Source of the DNA: Martensiomyces pterosporus | Taxonomy: Eukaryota; Kickxellomycota; Kickxellomycetes; Kickxellales; Kickxellaceae | Assembly: GCA_025201845.1 (NCBI GenBank) | Contig: MU603976.1 | Coordinates: 48,211 to 112,210, forward strand | Length of the DNA stretch: 64,000 bases | Reading direction: 5' to 3' | Shown: positions 9,774 to 18,927 of the stretch, piece by piece | Numbering within the stretch: the first letter of the stretch is position 1 | Layout: each line of letters starts with the position of its first letter | Program-made: the position numbers and the translations under genes | Notes under the pieces: generated by a model | What the model was told of the DNA's origin: nothing | Database searches by the model: none | What the model saw: only the letters and a program-made list of their open reading frames with translations

Positions 9774-10571
9774 ATGGAGATATATAGCTATAACCCAAAC
9801 AACCTGCTCATATCAACCATCATTGGAGGAGTGCTTGGGTTCGTCTTGCTGCTGCTCTTTTACATGATCCTAGTAGGTATGTATCTCATGTGTGCTCTTT
9901 GCTTTTCGGAGTGACCCAGGGTTCTCTATAGGAGCAGCTTATGACACCGCTCTTGTTGTCTTTTGTGCCTACTGGTAGCTTACTACCGACAAACTCGAGT
10001 AGGCGTGGAATGCAGCTCAGGCCCGCCATTTTGCTGTGCTGGTCTTGGCCGCCGCTTGGAAGGAGCAACGCCAATTGCACATGCCAGCAATGCCCACAAT
10101 CGCTATCCAGTAGACCGCATTGCACCCGAGACTGCGAGTATGGATCGCATTCCAGTGGATCTTTTCAACGTCAACACATATGCTGCCTACAACCGCGCCA
10201 CGCCGCATCCTGGAATGTCTTCTACATCTCTGGGGATAGCAGTGGGGCAAGAAGAGCCATTGAATGACAAGATAACAAGCCCGTGCGTTGCGCATCTGTA
10301 CCATCAACTCAGCGGCGGGCTAGATGTGTACTCCAGCAATGATGTGCTGGTATGGACACATGGCAGACGGCAAAGGAGGTCTTGGTTCCAAACCGGGTGT
10401 TCGATCTGTCTAGAGCCGTTTTCAGACCGCCAGCTGCTAAGGCACTTGGCCTGTGGCCACCCGTTCCATGCGGTTTGCATAGACAAGTGGTTCAGCCAGA
10501 ATGCACAAAAGGACCCTGTCTGTCCGCTCTGCCAGGCACCACATGCCCACTACAGTCGTGTAATTCTGTAA
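9774..10571 (+). CDS. Membrane-anchored RING-H2 ubiquitin ligase, second of a tandem pair
   Basis: Two exons, 9774-9876 and 9979-10571, give 231 residues; the first exon is missed if only single open frames are read. Exon 1 encodes a short polar N-terminus and one membrane helix (STIIGGVLGFVLLLLFYMIL). The 102-base intron runs from GTATGT to TAG and splits an Ala codon directly before YYRQTR. A RING-H2 finger (CSICLEPF, then ACGHPFHAVC, then CPLC) fills the C-terminus. The layout, with one helix, an intron just after it, a YYR motif and a C-terminal RING, matches the upstream gene, so the two are probably an old tandem duplication. The targets are unknown. The gene converges on VTC4. Confidence 0.8.
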
Positions 10572-10781
10572 TCCACACCGTGGGTCGAGGCGTGTGTGCG
10601 TGAGTGGTATTATTTATAAAAAGACAAGTGAAACGGAGGAGTCGGAGAAAGGAAAGCTGAAAAGGAGACAGGCAAATGTTGGATTGAAAAGCCCACGAGT
10701 CCCAACAGCAGAGGGCTGCTGACAGGCTGATATGGATCAAAGGGCATATGTGTGAGGCTTGGCCATGCTGCTCACCTAGTT

Positions 10782-13700
10782 TTACAGACCACTTTTTACC
10801 TTGAGGTAAAAGTTCAGAACCACAGCAGCGATCAAAATGATAACAAGGATGGTAGGGCCCTTGCGGTCGTCGTAGGGACCAGAGTCGCGCTGGCGGATGC
10901 GCTCAGCGCGCCACTGGAACAGCAGCAGTGCGTAGACCATGACAAACATAGCAATCAGGGTGAACACAGCGCCAGCGATTCTTCCGGTCTGGTCTCCAAA
11001 GTTCAGCAGCCCCAGAGCAAGCGACCCAAGGACGATGGAAAAGTTGAGCCAGGCGAGGAAGGTGCGCTCGTTGGCGAAGAACACCTTGGGCTCGACGCGC
11101 ACAGGAACGGCGATGCGCTTCTGGTTGCTGCCACCAGCGGACTGCTGGGCAATAAATGGTGCATCGCGGGTAGGCTCGCCGCGGCTGCTGTGGCTCGAAG
11201 AAGAGAAGGGGTTGATCTGCTGGAGGAGCCACGGCAGACCCGACGCTGCGCTTCTTCTCCTGCCCCTCGAGCGACTGCTGCCCCCTAGAAGCGCGGACTC
11301 CTCGTTGACTGTTCGGTCGGCGTCATCGTCGTAGCTGTTGGTGTACCTGGATTGGCTGCCATCGTTTTGGCTCGAGTTCTCCCCAGGCTCTTCCTCTACA
11401 ATTACCTCGATGTCGGGCTGGTACTGGCTGCTGTTATTCGAGCGTGAGCTGCTGCCACGGTGGCGCACAAGGTTGTCGATGTCCACCATGCTGCCTCGGG
11501 GACTCGATGCGCGCGAGACACCAATGTCCTTGATGACAGGCTTGCGGATGTCGCGGTCCATCTGGGAGAACCAGAAGGGGAAGACATCGACACGGTCCTC
11601 GAGCAGTGTGGATACGCCGTGGATGAACTTGCTGAACTTTGGCACGGCCTCGACGAGGTGGCTGTTGATCAGGTCGTCGACCCACTGGGGTGGCTCAACA
11701 CCCGACTGCGTCTGGAGCTTGACCTCAAGGATAGCGTAGGGGAAGCGGCAGACATCCTTTTCGGGGAGCTGGGAGAACGGGTAGTCGACGCCGATATCGG
11801 TGCGGCGCCAGTTGTCTCCGGCACGGGACTTGCCATCAAATCCATCTTCACGCACCATGGTCAGCTCAGTGTCAAGAGAGATGCGGACACGGGCATCGCC
11901 TGGAAGCTGAAAAGCCGTGCGGTTGTAGAATGTTCTCACGACTACAGAAAAGGCAAGGGACAGGATTTAAATAAGAATGACAGTTTGGGGGGGGGGGTTG
12001 CAGGAGACGATCAGTTGCACAAGTGTCTGGTGTGGAAGTGATAGCAGCGGTTTGGCGCGGTACAGCGGGGCTATCCAGACATCGGAGCAACGTGGTCCAA
12101 GTGCAGGCGCGGTGGTATGTGCGTTCACATGCGGGGTGCCCTCCACTCAACGCAAAAACAATGGAATCGAGGCTGCACCCAAGGGGGAGTGGCTGCTTGC
12201 GCGACATTGTCTGGAAAAGCAGACTCGGAGAAAAGCGCCAGCGCCCAGCCAGCAGCGCCAGGACATGCAGCCGATGCAACAATCGTGCCCGGCAGCGCAC
12301 TGCATCTGATTCAGGGCAGGCAGGTGCAGGGGGACAGCGCGTGGTGTGCATAAGAAAATTCACATTGTAGATGCTCCTTGCAGGATACATCCCAAACGGC
12401 GCATGAAACAAGCAGACCCCATGCCTTCAGGGAATAGCGGCTGCATCTTTGCAGCATATGGCACGGGTAAAGGAGCAGCAGCCGAATGGCGAGATGGCTG
12501 CCGCAAATTGGCAAACCGGAGGTGAAGGAGGGAAATGTAGGGTGCAGAGTTGCATTGCAGCAGCATGCAAGCGAGGGCGATGATGCTAATGAGCATGCAC
12601 GAGCTGCATGTGGATTAGTGTACTTACCAGGCACAAGGTGCTTCTTTTCAACGCTGGCTTGGACTTCGTAAGCAAGCGTCTCCATGTCCTGGAGGTCCTG
12701 GTCGCTCTTCTTGCCCTCCTCGCGCAGCTTGCGGATCTTTGCGTCAAGCGTGTACCTGCCAGCCAAGTAGTCGTTGACGTACTTCTCCTTGAGCGAAAAG
12801 CGCTCCTTGACGCTCTTCTCGCCGGTCCAGTCCTCGTGGTGCGTCTTTCGCTCGATGAAGATCTCGTTGCTCTCCATGTCGCCGTACCAGCGCAGGCGGA
12901 TAGCCTCGGCGCCCTCGCTCTTCTCGATGCGGCCCTGATAGAGGTCAACGCCCTCATTGTCAAAATAGATGCTGGTGATGGCCGGATTGGGGGGCTTCGA
13001 GGCGCCCTTTGTGCGGTAGATCAGCACAGGCAGGTACTTGAGGATGTACAGCTTGAGCTCCATGACGTTGTCGGGGTGGACCCAGTACTTTGTAGTCTGG
13101 CGCACAAAGTTCTGGCCGTTTCCAGACTGCGGATCTTTGCCCTGATCGACATCAACGCCGCCGTTGCGAACGATGTTGTAGAGACGAGAGAGCTCGAGAA
13201 GGAGCTCATCAAAGTTTTCCTTGAAGAAGGGCTTTTGGTTGAGGCGCACAGTGAACACAGGCTTGAGAACAAAGGGAGCGTTCTTGTCGTGCTTCTTCAC
13301 GATCTTGATGAATGCCGTGAAGTTGAGGCGGGTGAACTTTGCGAGCTCATACACCTCGCTGATCACAGCATCGATCTCCTTTTCGATGATGTCGAGCTGC
13401 TCACGCTTGGCTTCTGTAGGGGCATTGTTCTCAGTAATGAGGTTGACCTGCTGCTCGCAGTATTCAATGCGGCGCTTCATCTCGCCGCTCTTGGTCTGCT
13501 GGAAGTTGTTGACCTACAGTTGCCAGACAACAAGCACCCGATCCAGACACCAAATTTGCGGTTGGCACGTGCCACACATTAAGCATCAACAGGGGAAAAG
13601 AGAAACCTGGCAGTATATTAGAGCCACATGCTGCTACGTGGCTGCCACCAAGCACTGGAGGTGGCACACAGAGCTGGGGCCTGGCTCTTGCACAGCAGGC

Positions 13701-14025
13701 CACTTCCAACTGGCGCCTCCCCCTGCCCGCACACGCAAGCACGCGAATGCATGCGCTGGCAGACCGCTACGCACGAATAAATAGCAAGGCGGGTGCAGGA
13801 AACGTGCATCGGGGGTGGCGTATAGGGGAATCGATGGAACAAGGGTGCGGTTCTGTTTACCTTTTCGAGCTCTCCCTCGAGGAGGTTGACAAACTCAGCC
13901 TCGTCGTCGGCTGTGTATCCCTTGTCCGCGCGCTCATACAGGAACCGCTTCAGGTTCGAGTAGTCGACGTAGTAGAACTTCCAATCGGGAAAGAGCGATT
14001 CTCGAAGCTGCTGGCCAAACTTCAT
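10782..14025 (-). CDS. VTC4: VTC4, catalytic subunit of the vacuolar polyphosphate polymerase
   Basis: Three exons on the minus strand, 14025-13861, 13513-12628 and 11941-10782, encode 736 residues (yeast Vtc4 has 721). Residues 1-140 form an SPX domain; Tyr22, Lys26 and the lysine cluster at 125, 128, 129 and 132 that bind inositol pyrophosphates are all present. The triphosphate-tunnel domain follows with its basic catalytic residues: IRLRWYG near 260, IERKTHH near 277, ILEVK near 424 and VPKFSKF near 448. An acidic Ser-rich linker (about 490-620) leads to a three-helix DUF202 domain. The enzyme makes polyphosphate from ATP at the vacuole membrane. The introns of 347 and 686 bases are long for this window. 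It heads a four-gene VTC cluster. Confidence 0.95.
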
Positions 14026-14252
14026 TGCTGGCTGCTATTGCTGCTGTGGTATTTTTCTATATAGGACAGAAATCGGTGTGCACTGTTTAGGAGGAAAGTG
14101 GTATTAGCCGCGTGCGCAGATGTTGATGCCAGTGCAGCCTGGTGCAGGGGCAGTGGGGCAGCAAAGCAAGCGGAAAGTCCAAAGCGGGAAAAGAGAAAAT
14201 CAGAAGGGTTGAAAAAAGAAAGGCAGTTCGGGCGAAGATGCGATTTGCAGGG

Positions 14253-14260
14253 TATTTATA
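14253..14260 (-). promoter_or_regulatory. TATA box candidate for VTC4 (proximal)
   Basis: TATAAATA on the minus strand, about 230 bases upstream of the VTC4 ATG. The distance fits a normal fungal promoter with a short leader. Confidence 0.4.
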
Positions 14261-15088
14261 TCAGCTGTCGCTTTTTCCGGTGTGCCACTAGGGGAGGCAG
14301 GTGGGGGAGCCGGGGATAGGGGGCACGGCAGCTGGCAGGGGATGATATAGGGACAGCGGTAGATGAAGCGCAAGGTTCTACATAGCGCGCTTCGTCACAC
14401 GCTATTTCACCTGCGCTGAATCGATAACGACACTGATACACCAGACAAAGGGTCCTGGGAAACGACCAAGGAAGCGGGGGCAAACGAGGGAGAAGGGCGG
14501 GTGTGGGCAGAAGGCGTGATTGATGCGGTTTCTTGTAAACAGAACCTTCGGTGCATTTCGCGAGGCTGCTGGGCGAAGCAGGAGATCAGCTAAAGCCGTG
14601 CGCACAATGGGATGGACATTGAATGGGTGTGAAGGAAACAGCATAATGGCGATGCTGCATACATGGTGTGTAGTGGCATATATGCGAGCATTCTTCTGCA
14701 TGCTGGCACGGTGGTAGGAAGCATGGTGGTCGCTGGTTGTTCGGGCTGGCAAGCAGCGGCGGAGCTGTATAGTGCGCGTGCTGCGTGGCGTTTGTTGTTG
14801 TGCACAGCAAAAGCCTGAAGGCCACGCCTATGCGCAGGCGCTGCCCGCCGCAGTGCGGCCAGGCGGCAGCAGCACCCATGTGTTGGGGGATGGGTAGAAA
14901 GGAGAGCGAGCACTTACACTTTAAGGACGAAACAGCAAGGGTGACTTGTGGCCGTTCTGGGATTAAAGATGTGCGTTCCTTTGGGGAGGGGGTAGCTGGT
15001 GGTGGCTGTGGCTGCAGAAAGGATGTGTGGATGGGGAGGGGGCAGTGCTCAGCAGAAGCGAAGAGCACGGGCGAGGAGGTACCTTTGC

Positions 15089-15096
15089 TATTTATA
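15089..15096 (-). promoter_or_regulatory. Second TATA box candidate on the VTC4 strand (distal)
   Basis: The same TATAAATA octamer lies 1.06 kb upstream of VTC4. A C/T-rich stretch follows and then a GTAAGT donor at 14917. This would fit a distal start site with a spliced 5' leader ending at a TAG near 14053. This is inference only. Confidence 0.25.
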
Positions 15097-16373
15097 TCGG
15101 ACGTGAACGGCGCTTGGGCACCACGGCTTCCCTGGATATGCGGCAGCTGTGCTGGCAGCTTTCCCAAGTGCTCCAAAGCTGCCCGACAATGAGGGGTACA
15201 GAGATCGCCCGCAACGGCGGTGTCGGCAGTGCGCAGTGCTGTGACTCGGGTGTGAGGTTGCCTTTAGGAGAGCTACACCCGCCGTTGGGTTGTTCTTCGG
15301 CGGAGGATGAAAGAGATAATAGGCGGTGGCGACAGCTGAAACCTTCTATTTTGGCTCTGCGAGCTTGCTAGAGTGGCAATGGTCACACCCACGCCGCGCT
15401 TATCTCTCTGTCTGTGTGCGACTCCCAGCCGCCCAACAACCCGCCCAGCCCATGAACCAGATAGAACGCACATTTCATTTTGCGTGCTGCTTCAGCTACA
15501 TTGATCACCAAGCGCGACTGGCATATGCGCGGGGGCATCACGCAGCCAAACACGTCTGTGGCCAGGAAACGGATGGGAATAATGCCCGGTGCCTTGAGCG
15601 CGCGGTTTTGCCGTAGATGCTGCTGGTCTCCGCTCGCCTTGAGAACCCTTGATGCCCCGGTAATTTCTCGCCCCCGTCCCGCACCATGTGCTGAGCATGC
15701 TGAGGCTGCCTCGGTGTTGCAAGAAAGGAAACCGTGTGGCGATTGAATTGGCGTGGAGACCGCAAGCCTTGGCCAAAAACGTGAATTAACCGATGGCAGA
15801 TGGAGCGGTGCGGGGGAGCCTGATGCCAGCCAGCTCTGGGCCATTCAATGGTCCCATGTGGTTCCACGGCGCGCTTCGATTGGCTGGCTCCGTTTTCTGG
15901 AGGAGTGCTGCAGCTAGTGTTAACACCCAAATGCCAGCGTACCTGCCAAGATGCCGATCTGCGGGAGCAGGCACAGCGCATTTCGCCAATTTCTGGCATG
16001 CCTTGTTCTTTGACCCTGCGAAATCGGGACCTGCGGCAGCCAAAGCTGAGTTAGTGGGTAGATTTGCGATTGGGGGCAGGGCAAGGGAGGGGGGTGGCTG
16101 GGCACCCGCCCCATGCCCCTCCTCCTCGTGCCACCCGGAAGAAGGGCCTGCAGGCTCCAATCGATGGTGCTCAGCCATGGCTTCTTCCCCCGTCAGCACA
16201 CGCAAGCTGCTCTTGCTTGTTCGCTCGGCGCCTTTGCTCTTGACCTGTTTTCTTCCCTCCGTACTTCTACCTGCTGCACACGGACGCACGCTGTCTTTCC
16301 TCTGAATATACTCTTACTCCCAGAACAGCAAAATTTGCAGCTGCAGTCGCACTCACACAATACACAAGTAGCA

Positions 16374-16793
16374 ATGTCGCAAACAGCACGCACACCGCAG
16401 GTCGACTTTTCGCTCATTCGGCCCAAGAACTACTTTGCCAACGAGCGCACATTCATCAACTGGCTCCAGCTTGCCGTGACCATGGGCGGCCTTGGCCTGG
16501 CGCTGCTGAACTTTGGCGGCGATGGTATTCGCGTGCGCATCTCTGCGTTTGTCTTTGAGACCGGCGCGCTGGCCCTGATCGTGTACGCATACGTTATGTT
16601 CTGGTCAAGGGCCGAGAGACTGCGCCGCGGCGAGCGCGGTACGTGGGACGACCGCTTTGTCCCCGTGGTTGTAGTGATATTCTTTATCTTTGCCACTGCG
16701 GTCAACTTTGGGCTGACATTCCACAAGAAGGCATACACCCCTCCGCTGGACAAGCTTTCTGCCACCACCATGTCCTGGGGCGAGAAGAGCTGA
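16374..16793 (+). CDS. Divergent VTC1-like DUF202 membrane protein
   Basis: A 139-residue protein consisting almost entirely of one DUF202 domain with three membrane helices. The hallmark NYFANERTFINWLQLA is present, as are the RAERLRR and DDR motifs of the loop between helices 2 and 3. It lacks the [12 protein letters not shown] lead-in shared by true VTC1 and VTC4 and is clearly different from the VTC1 gene 690 bases downstream. It may be a second small channel-forming subunit of the VTC complex or a related membrane protein. Start chosen at the first ATG before the conserved part. No introns. A tetranucleotide repeat lies just downstream. Confidence 0.8.
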   Translation: MSQTARTPQVDFSLIRPKNYFANERTFINWLQLAVTMGGLGLALLNFGGDGIRVRISAFVFETGALALIVYAYVMFWSRAERLRRGERGTWDDRFVPVVVVIFFIFATAVNFGLTFHKKAYTPPLDKLSATTMSWGEKS

Positions 16794-17482
16794 GCGTGCT
16801 GCGATAGCTGTTTCTTAGCGATCCCTCTTCACCTTTTACAGTTTCCTTCAAATTGCACTCTACAATTGTATATTGCACGCAGTGGGGCTGCTCAGAAGCA
16901 CAGTTTGCTTAGTGCTATTTAGCTCGGAGTAGGCAGGCAGGCAGGCAGGCAGGCAGGCGGCTGCAGCACCCGAGAGCATCAATGGAATGTGGGCATTGTC
17001 TGGTCCGCTCTACTCTGCAGGCTGCAACACAACCACAGCACTATGTTGCCGGCGTGCGCTTGGGCGCTTGGGCTCTAGGAGCGATCCAGCTTCTCGCCGT
17101 CGGAGAGGCGGAGGATAGAAAGGGGGTGTTGAGTATATGAGTAACTTACACCCCCCAAGCGTAATAGTGCACCCACGACTCCCCTTCTCCTACGCACAGC
17201 CATCAGCTGCGCTTGCTCCTTCCCCCATCTGAGCCTTTCCCCCATCTGGGCGTCTGCGCTAAGAGCCTATCACCCTCCCTCAAGCAAGCATGCCCCTCAC
17301 CCCCAAACCCCTCTTGCCTTTGCGTGGTCGTAGCTGGTATTAAACGCTCGGTTCTTGCTCTTGCCTCGCCTCCCGCTGCTGCTCCTCTTGCACAACTCTC
17401 CTCCCTGCGGTTTTTCTCTTCTCTTCTCTCCTGCCCTTATCTCCCTCAAAGAAAGCTGCTCTTGTAATAAAATAAAAAAGAC
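16794..17482. other. Intergenic region upstream of VTC1
   Basis: About 690 bases with an AGGC tetranucleotide repeat (16931-16958), a TATATGA element near 17134 and a long C/T-rich tract reaching the VTC1 start. No gene seen. Confidence 0.4.
16931..16958. repeat. (AGGC)7 microsatellite
   Basis: Seven uninterrupted AGGC units in the spacer between the DUF202 paralog and VTC1. Such a repeat is likely variable in length. Confidence 0.9.
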
Positions 17483-17956
17483 ATGTCGCTAAACACAGAC
17501 GCCAGCGTCATTGCCGTTCAGGGCCACCGCCAAAGCCACGAAGAGGGCCTGTCATTCAACAGCAACAACAACACATCCTATGGCAGCGTTCCGTTTGTCG
17601 CACGCCACGACAACCCTGGCAAGCGCATCGCCGTTCCTGTGCGTGTCGAGCCCAAGGTGTTCTTCGCCAACGAGCGCACCTTCCTCTCCTGGCTCAACTT
17701 TGCCATCGTCCTTGGATCGCTTGCCCTGGGGCTGCTGAACTTTGGAGACCAGACCGGAAAAATTGCTGGCGCTGCATTTACGCTGGTCGCCATGTTTGTC
17801 ATGGTCTACGCGCTGATGCTGTTCCAGTGGCGTGCTGAGCGCATTCGCCGACGCGATGCTGGCCCCTACGACGACCGCAAGGGCCCTACCGTCCTGGTCG
17901 TTGTGCTGATCTGCGCTATTCTTGTCAACTTTTACATGCGCTTCATCCATTCGTAA
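17483..17956 (+). CDS. VTC1: VTC1, small channel subunit of the VTC polyphosphate complex
   Basis: A 157-residue protein (yeast Vtc1 has 129) with a polar N-terminus of about 45 residues, then [20 protein letters not shown] and three membrane helices of the DUF202 domain. In yeast, Vtc1 and the membrane part of Vtc4 build the pore that moves nascent polyphosphate into the vacuole. Residues 47-136 differ from the C-terminus of VTC4 in this window at only 8 of 90 positions, and the DNA differs at 23 of 270 bases, with loss of similarity at both edges. This suggests recent exchange between the two genes. There is no intron, and the ATG is preceded by an A-rich leader. Confidence 0.93.
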   Translation: MSLNTDASVIAVQGHRQSHEEGLSFNSNNNTSYGSVPFVARHDNPGKRIAVPVRVEPKVFFANERTFLSWLNFAIVLGSLALGLLNFGDQTGKIAGAAFTLVAMFVMVYALMLFQWRAERIRRRDAGPYDDRKGPTVLVVVLICAILVNFYMRFIHS

Positions 17957-18927
17957 GCAAATAAACATGCTTTTTCTCTACGGCAAGCTCTGCTGCTCGC
18001 TCTGCGTTGTGTGTGGAGCGGATCGGCTGCTATGCACGTGGCCCTTTACCGCCGTCGCCCTTCGCTTTTCCTTCAACCTTTCGGCTCCCTTGAATACACC
18101 TGTGCAAATATACACCCGCTACTCCATTCACACGGCACCAATCTGCGTATGTCTCTTGCATATGGCAGCATTCTTTCTTGGGGGCGGCGATGCCGCTACT
18201 GCTCCATTAGTTCATGCCAGACTCCATCTTCCACTTGGGCAGCACCGCTGGCATTGTGCCCCCTCTCCAGGCCCTCGCCCTCATTGATGCCCCATGCAGC
18301 AGAGAAAGGCGGGATTGCCTATGCAAAAATGTCAAGAATCATGAAAATGAATGCAGCCAGGCTTGCTGGGCTCTCCCTGTACCAAGAGGAGACTCAGGGG
18401 CGGCAAGCTGTAGGATCACCCTATTCTCTCTTTCACTCTCCCACACATTCTTGCCTGCCATCGCTATTTCCTTGTGCTCTCTTTCTCTTTCTGCCTCCTT
18501 GTGCTCATCTGTCTTCTGGCTCGTATGCCTTACTACGACGACGCCCTCTAGCTCCTCCACTTTGCCGCGCACTTATAACCAGCTCTGCCCCTCCATACCC
18601 TCGCTCCCAGCCAACGTGCTCTTTCTGCCTCCCACTCGCAGAACATACCTTGGCCTCTGTCGACTTTTGTGCCCACTTGTCGCTGCAGCAAGCGGAAGGC
18701 AACCCACTCGTTGAAGCTACTAACAGCCAGGCAGCGTGGCCCCTCCCCTCTCCCACACACCCACTGCATACACATCTGAGGATACTCAAAGCAGCCCCGG
18801 TGTTACCCCAAGCCCTGCTCTCCCCAAACTAGAACCACACAGAAATAGAAAAAAACAGCACACGGCGTGGCGAACAAAGATAGGCGTGCACGAAGCACTG
18901 ACTTGCGGGAAACCCTCAGTAGCAGCC
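17957..18927. other. Intergenic region between VTC1 and the VTC2/5-like gene
   Basis: About 970 C/T-rich bases. A CACGTG E-box, the core recognised by Pho4-type bHLH factors in yeast, lies at 18035-18040, but such sites are expected about once per 4 kb by chance. An open frame on the plus strand (18011-18832) has low-complexity Ser/Pro/Leu composition and no domain. Confidence 0.45.

Larger units (their letters stand above)
14026..16373. other. Long intergenic region between VTC4 and the DUF202 paralog
   Basis: A 2.35 kb gap, the longest without a gene in the window, between two divergently transcribed VTC-family genes. Open frames exist on both strands, but they are Pro/Cys/His-rich, overlap one another and show no domain. 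I see no tRNA. Two identical TATAAATA boxes and a good splice donor lie on the minus strand and are listed separately. It is most likely an extended bidirectional promoter, perhaps with a 5' leader intron for VTC4. Confidence 0.5.

Noticed and set aside
13564..13573. GGCACGTGCC palindrome in VTC4 intron 1 and CACGTG at 18035 as Pho4-type phosphate-response sites
   Set aside because: CACGTG is expected about 16 times in 64 kb by chance, and other copies lie in unrelated places (for example 5344). Two sites near the VTC genes are not evidence of regulation.
14586..15176. 196-residue open frame on the minus strand between VTC4 and the DUF202 paralog
   Set aside because: Low-complexity Pro/Cys/His composition, overlaps other frames on both strands and shows no domain.
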